The notes under the pieces are model-generated. The model had not been told where the DNA came from and did not search any database. It saw only the letters and a list, made by a program, of their open reading frames with translations. This document shows, in pieces, positions 1 through 7,454 of a stretch of 64,000 nucleotides of DNA. This DNA is from CALNYX01 sp942490925 (GTDB lineage: Bacteria > Chlamydiota > Chlamydiia > Chlamydiales > JAAKFR01): assembly GCA_942490925.1 (NCBI GenBank), contig CALNYX010000017.1:1116001-1180000 (forward strand), written 5' to 3'. Made by a program: the position numbers and the translations under genes. Position 1 is the stretch's first letter. The number at the start of each line of letters is the position of its first letter.

Positions 1-246
1 TACAATACCACCAATCGGTGCATAGAACTTCTCGACAGGCTCCAAATCAGCTCTCACTTCTTGCCCAATAGTAGCAAGTGCAAGAGAGACAAGATCTCGC
101 TTTAAAGGGGGGCTTTCCATCCCTTTCAAGAGAATTTGGACCTTTTCATCTCGTGTTTGTGCTGCTTTAAGTGCACAAACCAGTGGTTCAAGTACTTTTA
201 TTTGAGCCGCTAACGGGATTTTATTTTCGCATAATTTACTTAACAT
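1..246 (-). CDS. hypothetical protein, 5' part only
   Basis: A reading frame on the minus strand starts with ATG at 246 and runs open off the left edge of the window, giving the first 82 residues (MLSKLCENK... ending ...FYAPIGGIV). A GAGGAG ribosome-binding site lies about 18 nt upstream of the ATG. It lies 12 nt from an in-frame TTG at 256, so the TTG may be the real start. The segment is helical and charged, with no signal peptide or motif I recognise, so no function is assigned. It is divergent from the SWIB gene, and the shared 120-bp spacer probably holds both promoters. Confidence 0.6.
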   Translation of the reverse strand, partial: MLSKLCENKIPLAAQIKVLEPLVCALKAAQTRDEKVQILLKGMESPPLKRDLVSLALATIGQEVRADLEPVEKFYAPIGGIV

Positions 247-367
247 GAGCAATTTAAATTTTTACTCCTCGGGGAGCCTCTGAAATTGTTTTGACTAGAA
301 ACAAGCAAGGACGATAAAACAATTGGAGCATAGAGTAAACTATTTTTCCTTAAAGAAGGAGAGCGTC

Positions 368-628
368 ATGCCAACGAAGAAAAAAAACAGTGCGTTCATG
401 CAGCCAGTTGAGATCAGTGATGATCTTAAAGCGGTTGTTGGTCCGGGACCCATGCCACGCACTGAGATCATTAAAAAGCTTTGGGTCTACATCAAGAAGC
501 ACCATTGTCAAGATCAAAAAAATAAGCGTAACATCATTCCTGATGAGAAACTTGCGAAGGTCTTCGGATCAAAAAGTGCTATTGACATGTTTCAGATGAC
601 TAAGAAAGTCTCTAAACACATCAAGTAG
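368..628 (+). CDS. SWIB/MDM2 domain protein
   Basis: This small basic protein of 86 residues consists of a short lysine-rich N-terminus followed by one SWIB fold (about residues 13-85: PGPMPRTEIIKKLWVYIKKH, NIIPDEKLAKVFG, MFQMTKKVSKHI). The start at 368 is chosen because AAGGAGAG lies 4 nt upstream; an upstream in-frame TTG lacks such a site. Stand-alone SWIB proteins are a eukaryote-like feature typical of Chlamydiae (CT460), where the domain is also fused to topoisomerase I. They are thought to act on chromatin-like DNA in the bacterium or in the host; which applies here cannot be seen. The order SWIB-lpxG-ispD-truA is the chlamydial one. A terminator hairpin follows directly. Confidence 0.88.
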   Translation: MPTKKKNSAFMQPVEISDDLKAVVGPGPMPRTEIIKKLWVYIKKHHCQDQKNKRNIIPDEKLAKVFGSKSAIDMFQMTKKVSKHIK

Positions 629-634
629 TAATTG

Positions 635-668
635 AAGGCGGTTACTGTAATAGTAACCGTCTTTATAT
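635..668 (+). terminator. Rho-independent terminator after the SWIB gene
   Basis: AAGGCGGTTACT pairs with AGTAACCGTCTT around a GTAAT loop (12 bp, one G-U), followed by a T-rich TATAT tract. It begins 7 nt after the SWIB stop codon. It lies inside the upstream extension of the next open frame, which argues that lpxG starts further downstream. Confidence 0.75.
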
Positions 669-730
669 ATCAAAAAAGATCAAAAATCGACATTATTCAG
701 TGGTTCCTTAAGATAACCCTCTTTATACTG

Positions 731-1684
731 TTGGTTGTGTCAAAGATTGTTGATCTTCTCAGCATTGTGTCAGTTGTAGGAATTTGGCCTCGCTATATTG
801 AGCCTCACATCCTCAAGATTACACATCTCGATTGGAAGCTCCCAAAAGAGGCCTCACACCTTGAAGGTTTGACTTGTGTTCAACTTTCAGACCTCCATTT
901 TCATTCTCAGATGTCAGATGCCTTCTTGGATAAAATTGTCCGTCGCGTGATGCGGCAAAAGCCCGATCTCATCTTCTTTACTGGTGACTTCATCTGTCAC
1001 GCAAAACTCCCTCAACCTGATCGGCTCAAAAAATTCCTCTCTCGTCTTCAAGCTCCACAAGGCTGCTTTTGCATTTTTGGCAACCATGATTATCAAAGTT
1101 ATGTCTCGCTCAATAGTGAAGGTGTTTTTGATTCACTCCCTCCTCCAAACCCAGTCAAGGGAATGATCCGCGGCTTGCGAGCCCTCTTCCTTCCTAAACG
1201 CACGCGCTATGCTGTTTCAGCAAAAGCGCAAGCTCTTCCACCTCATGAAGGCCTGATGCAACTGCTTGCTGACACACCTTTTACTCTGCTAGAAAACTCC
1301 ACGATGACACTTTCCATCGGGCTCAATATCACAGGCCTTGGCGACCACGCACTCAATAGATGTCGACCTGAGACCGCTTTTGCCGGCTACCAAAAAAAGT
1401 TTCCTGGCATTATCCTCTCTCACAATCCTGACACCTTTAAGCAACTTTGCGACTATCCTGGCGACTGGGTGCTTTCAGGACATACACATGGTGAACAGAT
1501 CCACCTCCCCTTTTGCCGCCCTCTTTCACGCAAACTCGCGCGCTTGCAAAATGGTCCCTACTCACGAGGACTGTTTGAGGAGCGTGGCAAAAAGCTTTAT
1601 GTCACGCGTGGAGTAGGCAGTCCAAAACCGTTTCGCTTCTGCTCCCCTCCTGAAATTGTTGTGCTAAAAGGAGTCTGTGCATGA
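731..1684 (+). CDS. lpxG: metallophosphoesterase, UDP-2,3-diacylglucosamine hydrolase LpxG
   Basis: Calcineurin-like phosphoesterase with all five metal-site motifs in order: SDLHFH (DxH), FTGDF (GD), FGNHD (GNHD), LSHNPD (H) and SGHTHGEQ (GHTH). An N-terminal hydrophobic stretch could anchor it in the inner membrane. Position directly before ispD and truA matches CT461, the chlamydial LpxG, which splits UDP-2,3-diacylglucosamine to lipid X in lipid A synthesis and replaces LpxH/LpxI. The frame is open from 632, but that part contains the SWIB terminator and there is no ATG before the catalytic domain; TTG at 731 or GTG at 737 is the likely start. The end overlaps ispD by 4 nt (ATGA). Function is inferred from family plus synteny. 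Confidence 0.85.
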   Translation: MVVSKIVDLLSIVSVVGIWPRYIEPHILKITHLDWKLPKEASHLEGLTCVQLSDLHFHSQMSDAFLDKIVRRVMRQKPDLIFFTGDFICHAKLPQPDRLKKFLSRLQAPQGCFCIFGNHDYQSYVSLNSEGVFDSLPPPNPVKGMIRGLRALFLPKRTRYAVSAKAQALPPHEGLMQLLADTPFTLLENSTMTLSIGLNITGLGDHALNRCRPETAFAGYQKKFPGIILSHNPDTFKQLCDYPGDWVLSGHTHGEQIHLPFCRPLSRKLARLQNGPYSRGLFEERGKKLYVTRGVGSPKPFRFCSPPEIVVLKGVCA

Positions 1685-2334
1685 GTATCAGCCTCATTTT
1701 CTTAGCTGGCGGTGTTGGCAGTCGCATGAAAAGTCGCACTCCCAAACAATTTCTGAAATTGAAGAAACAACCCATTGCACATCATAGCCTCGAGATCTTT
1801 CTCAAGCATCCAGACATCAAGGAAGTGATCGTCGTTTGCGATTCGAACTACCATCACTACTTCTCTGATTATCCCGTCAAATTTGCACCTCCTGGGAAAA
1901 GAAGACAGGACTCCGTTTACAACGGCTTTCAACTCACCACAGCGGATTGGATCTGCGTGCATGATTCAGCGCGCCCCTTCATCACAGAAAACATGCTCGA
2001 AACCCTATTTCAAGAGGGAAAGTCCGTTGGCGCAGCAGTTATTGGCATGCCGATGAAAGCGACGATCAAAGAGGGATGCGACAACAACCTTGTCAAGCGC
2101 ACACTACCACGTGAACAGATTTGGGAGATTCAAACGCCCCAATTTTTAGCTCGCTCCGTTTTAGAAAAAGGGTTTTCACATGCGCGTGAGCACAAATTAA
2201 CGGTCACTGATGATGTTTCACTTGCAGAACTTGTTGAGCACCCCGTCAAGCTTGTCAAAGGGTGTGAGCGCAACTTGAAAATCACAACTCCAGAAGATCT
2301 CATTATCGCTCAGCAGATATATGAACAGATATAA
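1681..2334 (+). CDS. ispD: 2-C-methyl-D-erythritol 4-phosphate cytidylyltransferase
   Basis: This protein of 217 residues belongs to the IspD nucleotidyltransferase family and converts MEP plus CTP to CDP-ME in the non-mevalonate isoprenoid pathway. The N-terminal signature LAGGVGSRMKSRTPKQFL carries the CTP-binding glycine loop with the catalytic Arg and Lys. VHDSARPF and TDDVSLAE are the other conserved IspD blocks, and the length is close to the family norm. It starts on the ATGA overlap with lpxG, so the two are translationally coupled. Its last 14 nt overlap truA. It matches CT462 in position. No irregularity seen. Confidence 0.94.
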   Translation: MSISLIFLAGGVGSRMKSRTPKQFLKLKKQPIAHHSLEIFLKHPDIKEVIVVCDSNYHHYFSDYPVKFAPPGKRRQDSVYNGFQLTTADWICVHDSARPFITENMLETLFQEGKSVGAAVIGMPMKATIKEGCDNNLVKRTLPREQIWEIQTPQFLARSVLEKGFSHAREHKLTVTDDVSLAELVEHPVKLVKGCERNLKITTPEDLIIAQQIYEQI

Positions 2335-3058
2335 ACTCATAATCAGCTACGACGGGACAAACTACAGCGGTTGGCAAGTTCAACCCAACGCTCCATCCAT
2401 TCAAGAACATTTGGAAAAAGCTACTGCCACCTTTATCAAGCATCCCTGCCGTATCATTGGCTCTGGACGCACCGATGCCGGTGTACATGCTCTAGGACAA
2501 GTCGCCCATTTTGAAACAGATCAAGAGCTCGATTTGCATCGCGCTCTACTCGCTATCAACGCCCTTTTACCTCGTGATATTCGCGTGATGCAAATTGAGC
2601 ACGCGGAGCCCACATTCCATGCTCAGTACTCTGCAACGGGGAAAATCTACCACTATCATGTCTGGACAAGACCGATTATCGACCCCTTTAACCGCCTTTA
2701 CCGCTGTCACAATTCTAGAGAGCTCTCACTTCCCCTTCTCAAAGAAGCAACCTCCCACTTCATCGGTGAAAAAGATTTTACGACTTTTGCCAATGTTGGC
2801 AGCAGTAAAGGCTCAAATGTACGCACTTTAAAGCGCCTTGACTTCGTTGAGCAGCCAAGTGGCTTTCGCCTCGAATTTGAAGGAAATGGCTTCCTCTATA
2901 AGATGGTCCGCAATATTGTCGGCACCCTATTTGAAGTCTCTCTTGGAAAACGCTCAATTGAAGAAATTCCTGTGCTTTTTTCCGCTAAAGATCGCCGAGC
3001 GACTGGGATTGCCGCTCCTCCAACAGGACTTTTCCTAATGCAAGTTAATTATACTTAA
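2321..3058 (+). CDS. truA: tRNA pseudouridine(38-40) synthase
   Basis: TruA of 245 residues, the normal length. The catalytic aspartate lies in GSGRTDAGVHALGQ (residue about 51), and the RNA-binding start YKLIISYDGTNYSGWQ and the C-terminal FLYKMVRNIVGTL block are intact. It modifies the anticodon stem-loop of several tRNAs, including leucine tRNAs, two of which are encoded in this window. It overlaps ispD by 14 nt and is the last gene of the lpxG-ispD-truA run, matching CT463. The 20-bp spacer after the stop has no clear terminator. Confidence 0.95.
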   Translation: MNRYKLIISYDGTNYSGWQVQPNAPSIQEHLEKATATFIKHPCRIIGSGRTDAGVHALGQVAHFETDQELDLHRALLAINALLPRDIRVMQIEHAEPTFHAQYSATGKIYHYHVWTRPIIDPFNRLYRCHNSRELSLPLLKEATSHFIGEKDFTTFANVGSSKGSNVRTLKRLDFVEQPSGFRLEFEGNGFLYKMVRNIVGTLFEVSLGKRSIEEIPVLFSAKDRRATGIAAPPTGLFLMQVNYT

Positions 3059-3128
3059 CCATATAATAGCCGGCTTATGCATGCCCTTTCAGAACTATCT
3101 CCTCGAGTTCAGACAGCGGCTCTAGTGA

Positions 3129-4466
3129 GTGCAGCTCGTCTATTTCCTAGGAGAGACGCAGTGGTTAGAGACTCACGCACCTGCTGAAGACGACCTTGCG
3201 CTCAATATACAAGAGCTCCTCCAAAAAAATAGCCAGCTCGATGCAATGGCTATTGATGCGCTTGTTACCCCTGATGAACAGCGCGCAGAGGAAACTTTAG
3301 AGCGCGCTCAAGAAATTGAAAGAAAAGGCATTACACTCGTAGCCCTGCGTAATAATTCTGAGAGCATTAACTATATCAGGGGTGTGGCTGCAGCGCTTGA
3401 GAGCAGAGATTCAAATCCTTACAGCGCGCATCGAGATCTTGTTGCGGCATCAGAAATGGCTCTACCTTCTCCTCCCACTCAGGAGATGGGACTTGCCTTT
3501 AACCCTGATGCTTTGAAAGAAAAGATTCAAATCTCGCGAATTTCTCGCTCTGAAATTCCTCCTGAGGTTTCTCTCGCAAATTGGGAAACAATCTGCACTG
3601 CCTTTCGTAGGAAGGTTGAGAAGGAGGCGAGCCCAAATGAACGGATTGCAGAAGTGCGCGATGACCCTGACACCTCCTATGTCACTGTGTCGAGCTTTTT
3701 TGACTCCACCTTCATCAAGAACTTATTGAATTTTGATGAGATACTAACCATCGAGCAGGCTCAATTTGCCTCGATCTTCTACTCTCTTTTACAAAAATCC
3801 GATGAGCCACAAGAAGATCACTTTTTCACTGAGAGGGAAAAGCAGCTTATCCATCTCGCTTTCAACATCACATATTGTGGAACTGGAAAGTCCGAGTCAA
3901 TTGCCTTTCTCTACTACCGACCTGAATTTGTGACACATCGACTTGCCAGAGGAACCTTTTCAGAAAATTATCAAGAGAACCGCCTCTCTCAAATGATTGT
4001 CTTGTTGGTCGAGGAGTACTTGATGCGGTATTTGACAGACGATGAGTCATTAGTGCGCGAACTTGCTCAAATCGATGACCAGTATAATGTCCTGCAACTC
4101 TCTCATCAAAGCCAGTTCTTGAGAAACCTCATCGGTCAAGCAGTTGGCCTACCTCTTCCCCTTAAATTTGACCTACATATCGGATGTGTTTATAGAACCC
4201 TTCTCGAATATCGGAACAAAAGAAACGAAGCTATAGAGGCTTTTTATCGCCTTGTCACACCACAAGGTCTGATCACCTTTTTGCAAACATGTATCGAACA
4301 GAAGATGCAAGAGGATGGAAATACCCTCTTTGCAGATATCACCCATCTGCTGCCTCAGGGCAATGATTTATGGAATGAGGAGTGTACTTCCCTAACAACA
4401 CAAGGGTGTATCTCTCTTCTCAAACATATTGGAGTTCTCACACAGACAAAGTCGGAATGTGGGTAA
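3129..4466 (+). CDS. hypothetical protein, 445 aa
   Basis: Open frame starting with GTG directly after a TAG-TGA pair, without a clear ribosome-binding site. The protein is soluble, helical, rich in Glu/Leu, with no signal peptide, membrane helix or recognised motif; the middle part (about residues 150-400) looks like a globular all-alpha domain. A second short frame starting ATG at 3077 encodes 36 residues ending at 3187; skipping one base near 3149 would join it smoothly to this frame, so the N-terminus may be longer and the GTG start an artefact. It sits between truA and the HAD gene, where C. trachomatis has no counterpart I know. It converges with, and overlaps by 29 nt, the HAD gene. 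Confidence 0.65.
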   Translation: MQLVYFLGETQWLETHAPAEDDLALNIQELLQKNSQLDAMAIDALVTPDEQRAEETLERAQEIERKGITLVALRNNSESINYIRGVAAALESRDSNPYSAHRDLVAASEMALPSPPTQEMGLAFNPDALKEKIQISRISRSEIPPEVSLANWETICTAFRRKVEKEASPNERIAEVRDDPDTSYVTVSSFFDSTFIKNLLNFDEILTIEQAQFASIFYSLLQKSDEPQEDHFFTEREKQLIHLAFNITYCGTGKSESIAFLYYRPEFVTHRLARGTFSENYQENRLSQMIVLLVEEYLMRYLTDDESLVRELAQIDDQYNVLQLSHQSQFLRNLIGQAVGLPLPLKFDLHIGCVYRTLLEYRNKRNEAIEAFYRLVTPQGLITFLQTCIEQKMQEDGNTLFADITHLLPQGNDLWNEECTSLTTQGCISLLKHIGVLTQTKSECG

Positions 4467-5106
4467 AAGACTTTGGTGTCTTTTTTGCCAACGCCTCAAT
4501 TTGATCTTTCGAAAGAAAGGTTGTCACGAGCACTGGCTCAGCAGCTGTTTGACTCAATGCCATCATACCACGCGGTGAATCTTCAAACCCAATCACTCGA
4601 TCGGTCGGCTTGGCATATCTCTTGAGCGCCAAATGATAACACTCTGGATGAGGCTTGGGCTCTGAATAATCCTCGCGTGTAATCCAGTGCGTGATCGTCT
4701 TGAGAATAGGGTTGTGCTCACGAATCCAATCGACTTGCATCAGTGGAGAATTGGTGACTACACAACTTGGAATTCCTGCTTGCTGCAAATTCTGCAGTAA
4801 ATCTTCAACACCAGGCATTAACTCAGCGCCTTTTTCTTTCAGCAGAGAAACATACGCCTCTTTCTTCTCTTTATATAAAATGTCCCACCCAATACCATCT
4901 AATTGAGAAAATTCCTTATAGAGCGCTTCACGCACTGCACTTGCGCTAAAAAGCGCAGATTGTGCGTAGCGATGATGATCCCACTTGAGAGAAAGTCCTC
5001 GATTAGCGCACATTTTCTGGTAAGCTTGGAAATGTAGGACCTCGGTATCGGCTAGAACGCCATCGAAGTCAAAAAGGAAAAGTTGATAGTCATGCACCCA
5101 ATTCAT
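4438..5106 (-). CDS. HAD-family phosphatase, phosphoglycolate phosphatase-like
   Basis: Haloacid dehalogenase superfamily, subfamily IA (222 residues). Motif I FLFDFDGVLADTE contains the nucleophilic Asp; the four-helix cap follows; motif II is VTNSP, motif III is the lysine of EPKPHPECY, and motif IV is GFEDSPRG. Family members hydrolyse small phosphates or beta-phosphoglucomutate, and the true substrate cannot be read from sequence. CT464 at this point of the chlamydial order is annotated as phosphoglycolate phosphatase. The gene overlaps the 3' end of the hypothetical gene by 29 nt and its start overlaps the next lipoprotein gene on the other strand, so there is almost no room for a promoter. 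Confidence 0.85.
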   Translation of the reverse strand: MNWVHDYQLFLFDFDGVLADTEVLHFQAYQKMCANRGLSLKWDHHRYAQSALFSASAVREALYKEFSQLDGIGWDILYKEKKEAYVSLLKEKGAELMPGVEDLLQNLQQAGIPSCVVTNSPLMQVDWIREHNPILKTITHWITREDYSEPKPHPECYHLALKRYAKPTDRVIGFEDSPRGMMALSQTAAEPVLVTTFLSKDQIEALAKKTPKSFTHIPTLSV

Positions 5107-5866
5107 GTGATCTACTATACGTTACTGCTGCTTTTCTGCACAGGGTGTGAAAAAAAATCGCAAACTTCTTTGAAAGCGGAGTATGTTTTCAGAGAGCAAG
5201 GCGACTTTTTTTTTCACTCCACCCCCACCCTCAACTTGCCAACGCGCGCCCTATCCTTGGGAAAAATCGACTATCGGTGGACATCCTAAGATCACAAAAG
5301 AATTTTTTCATTGTCGAGGGAGCGCCCTTAATCAGGTGCATGAGCGTCTGCGTGATGGGAAAGCTTCACTCTTTTTCCGCGATTGTGATGGGCATGGACT
5401 CCCTTTGCGAGATGGCAAAGAGTTTGTCTACCCTGTTCTCATCGAACTGCTCAACTATATCCAAGAAAAAACTGAGAAACGCGTCGTAATCACAACAGGA
5501 CACCGCTGCCGCCAACATAATAGCTATTGCGACAACTCTTCATATAATTGGGGCTCGAAGCATATGCTCGGCGCAGAGGTCGATTTTTACGTTGAAGGAC
5601 TCGAAAAAGAGCCTGAGAAAATTGTTGCGCTTTTACAAGAGCACTGTCCCGATCCCTTTAGTCGGTATGAGAAGGGATTGAATGTGAGTACGCCTGCTTG
5701 GTACAATAAAGAGATCTTTATTAAGCTCTATAAAGAGAGTGAGGGGCGTGACTTTGATAATCAACACACCTATCCCTATCTGAGTATTCAAGTTCGCTAT
5801 GACCGTGATTTACAAAAACGGGTTGTTTTTGATGAACAACAAGTTGAAAACTATCTCAGGCGGTGA
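5092..5866 (+). pseudogene. lipoprotein with M15 carboxypeptidase-like domain, frameshifted
   Basis: From ATG 5092 a lipoprotein signal runs MHPIHVIYYTLLLLFCTGC, with the lipid-accepting Cys in a near-lipobox. The frame then leaves register at a run of nine T (5206-5214). Reading eight T instead continues smoothly as ...DFFFTPPPPSTCQRAPYPW and stays open to 5866. The C-terminal part contains ITTGHRCRQHN and SKHMLGAEVDFYV, resembling the His-x6-Asp zinc site of M15-type D-Ala-D-Ala carboxypeptidases; QHTYPYLSIQV could hold the last ligand. Such an enzyme would trim peptidoglycan peptides in the periplasm, but family membership is tentative. The frameshift may be real, phase-variable, or a sequencing error. 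It probably corresponds to CT465. Confidence 0.6.
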
Positions 5867-5881
5867 TAGACTTTTTGGCAT

Positions 5882-5965
5882 GCCGGCGTGGTGGAATTGG
5901 TAGACGCGGTAGACTCAAAATCTACTTCTAGCAATAGAGTGTTGGTTCGAGTCCAATCGCCGGCA
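5882..5965 (+). tRNA. tRNA-Leu (anticodon CAA)
   Basis: An 84-nt cloverleaf with acceptor stem GCCGGCG/CGCCGGC, D-arm GGTGGAATTGGTAGACGC, anticodon stem GTAGA/TCTAC around loop CTCAAAA (anticodon CAA, reads UUG), a long variable arm typical of leucine tRNA, and T-arm GTTGGTTCGAGTCCAAT. The discriminator is A and CCA is not encoded. Confidence 0.97.
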
Positions 5966-6004
5966 TCCTTTCTAAAGACCTCTATATAACTAGGTTTTCA
6001 TACC

Positions 6005-6045
6005 ATTATTCTCGCCTCGACTAACTCAGAAAGAGTTAGCAGAGA
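6005..6045 (+). repeat. hairpin repeat, copy 1
   Basis: CTAACTC (6021-6027), loop AGAAA, GAGTTAG (6033-6039) make a perfect 7-bp stem in the 190-bp spacer between tRNA-Leu and the next gene. There is no T tract, so it is not a classical terminator. The sequence from about 6008 to 6040 matches the reverse strand of the hairpin at 12759-12798, with a paired C/G to T/A change that keeps the stem. The rest of this spacer is AT-rich. A possible promoter (TTGCAC at 6121, TTATCT about 15 nt later) lies just before the next gene. Confidence 0.5.
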
Positions 6046-6157
6046 ACTTACTATAAATCTAAATAAAAGTGACTTAAACCATTCTGTTTTCGAAAAAATG
6101 AGCAAAGTTTACTATTGGTATTGCACTTAAATTTTTTCTGCTTATCTTAGGAGAGGT

Positions 6158-6466
6158 ATGAGTGAACAAAAACTACTCACCCTCCTTCAGAAAAAACGAG
6201 GCTTTTTCGAAGCAATTCTCGATCTAACCGAGGATGAGCCGAAGCAGCCCCTCAAGGATTGGATCTCTATTCTTGAGCAAAAAAAGATTCTACTCTCCTG
6301 CATCGATGAGATTGATGAAGAAATCACACCTTTTCAAGCCTCTTTTACCGACCTCTCTCACGACGTCTCTGAAGAGCTCGATAATATTCGAGATGTGGTA
6401 AAAAAGATCTTGCACCTCGACTCCAAGAACTTAGAGAAGCGAAAATTGGAGTTTGATGAATCTTGA
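6158..6466 (+). CDS. hypothetical protein upstream of ctcB
   Basis: A 102-residue acidic, fully helical protein (MSEQKLLTLL...KRKLEFDES) with coiled-coil character and no known motif. Ribosome-binding site AGGAGAG lies close before the ATG. It overlaps the histidine kinase gene by 11 nt, so the two are coupled, and the same small gene precedes the kinase in Chlamydia (CT466). The length and all-helical charge pattern resemble FlgN/FliT-type chaperones. That, together with the sigma-54 regulator downstream, would fit a secretion-related role, but this is only a guess. Confidence 0.75.
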   Translation: MSEQKLLTLLQKKRGFFEAILDLTEDEPKQPLKDWISILEQKKILLSCIDEIDEEITPFQASFTDLSHDVSEELDNIRDVVKKILHLDSKNLEKRKLEFDES

Positions 6467-7454
6467 AAACCTATATGTCGATCTAAAAGAGCAAGTTGAT
6501 TCTCTCGAAACCCGTTATCACTCTCTTGAAAATAGTCTCCATGCCTTACCAGACGGCATGCTTGTTGTCTCCAACAATGGCCTGATTACCTTATTCAATC
6601 AAGCGGCCCAAAAGCTATTGAATCTCAAAGATGTTACAGGGCAACCTTTCTGTGAAATCTTCGACGATGCCTTTTTTGGTTTCTCGATGGAAAAGATGCA
6701 GCCCCAAACGCGCAGGCGTATCTTCTTGACGATCGGTGAAGAGCTCGAAGTCGAAATCTCAGCCTCTGCAACTGAAGAGAGTGTAGTGATTTTGATTCAT
6801 GATCGCTCGGAGGTTGCTAAGCTTGAAGAGAGTCTCCAACAGAAGCATCGCCTCAATCAGCTCGGCGAGATGGCGGCAAGGCTGGCTCATGAAATTCGTA
6901 ACCCGCTCGGTGGCATTGAAGGGTTTGCTTCGCTGCTGCGCGAAGAGCTACAAGAAGAGGCGCATCAAAAGATGGCACGCTCCATTATCGACGGGACGCG
7001 CTGCTTAAACAAGCTGGTTTCAAGCATCTTAGACTATACACGCGTCTACACTTTTCACTTTGCTCCGACAGATTTAGTTGAGCTTGCTCAGGAGGTTTGC
7101 GCATCGATGCCAGAAAAAACGTTATTCAAGAGTGATTGCAAAAGCTCCATTTTTTCTGCTGATAAGGAGCGGTTTAAACTTGCCTTGCTAAACTTGGTTA
7201 GTAATGGTTGGGAGGCGTCTGAAAAACCCGTGCTTGTTCATGTTTCAGACGGGAAAGTTGTCATTCGAGATGAAGGGAAAGGGATTTCAAAAGAGAATTT
7301 AGAGAAGGTCTTTACTCCCTTTTTTACGACAAAGACATTTGGAACAGGCTTGGGACTTGCAGAGGCAGAGAAGGTGATTACGGCGCATAAAGGGGAGCTC
7401 AGCATTGAGTCAGAGGAAAATAGAGGAACAACAATTACAGTGAGTGTCAGATGA
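6456..7454 (+). CDS. ctcB: sensor histidine kinase CtcB (AtoS/NtrB type)
   Basis: Cytosolic NtrB-like kinase of 332 residues. It has an N-terminal coiled coil, a PAS domain (about 30-120: LPDGMLVVSNNGLITLFNQAA), an H-box with the phosphorylated His at about residue 145 (ARLAHEIRNPLGG), an N-box LLNLVSNGWEAS, G1 DEGKGIS, F-box FTPFFTTK and G2 GTGLGLAEA. No membrane segment, so the signal is internal. Start ATG 6456 follows TTGGAG at correct spacing; a TTG one codon earlier is less likely. It overlaps ctcC by 4 nt (ATGA). In Chlamydia this pair (CT467/CT468) works with sigma-54 and controls late or differentiation genes; the same role is inferred here. Confidence 0.93.
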   Translation: MNLENLYVDLKEQVDSLETRYHSLENSLHALPDGMLVVSNNGLITLFNQAAQKLLNLKDVTGQPFCEIFDDAFFGFSMEKMQPQTRRRIFLTIGEELEVEISASATEESVVILIHDRSEVAKLEESLQQKHRLNQLGEMAARLAHEIRNPLGGIEGFASLLREELQEEAHQKMARSIIDGTRCLNKLVSSILDYTRVYTFHFAPTDLVELAQEVCASMPEKTLFKSDCKSSIFSADKERFKLALLNLVSNGWEASEKPVLVHVSDGKVVIRDEGKGISKENLEKVFTPFFTTKTFGTGLGLAEAEKVITAHKGELSIESEENRGTTITVSVR

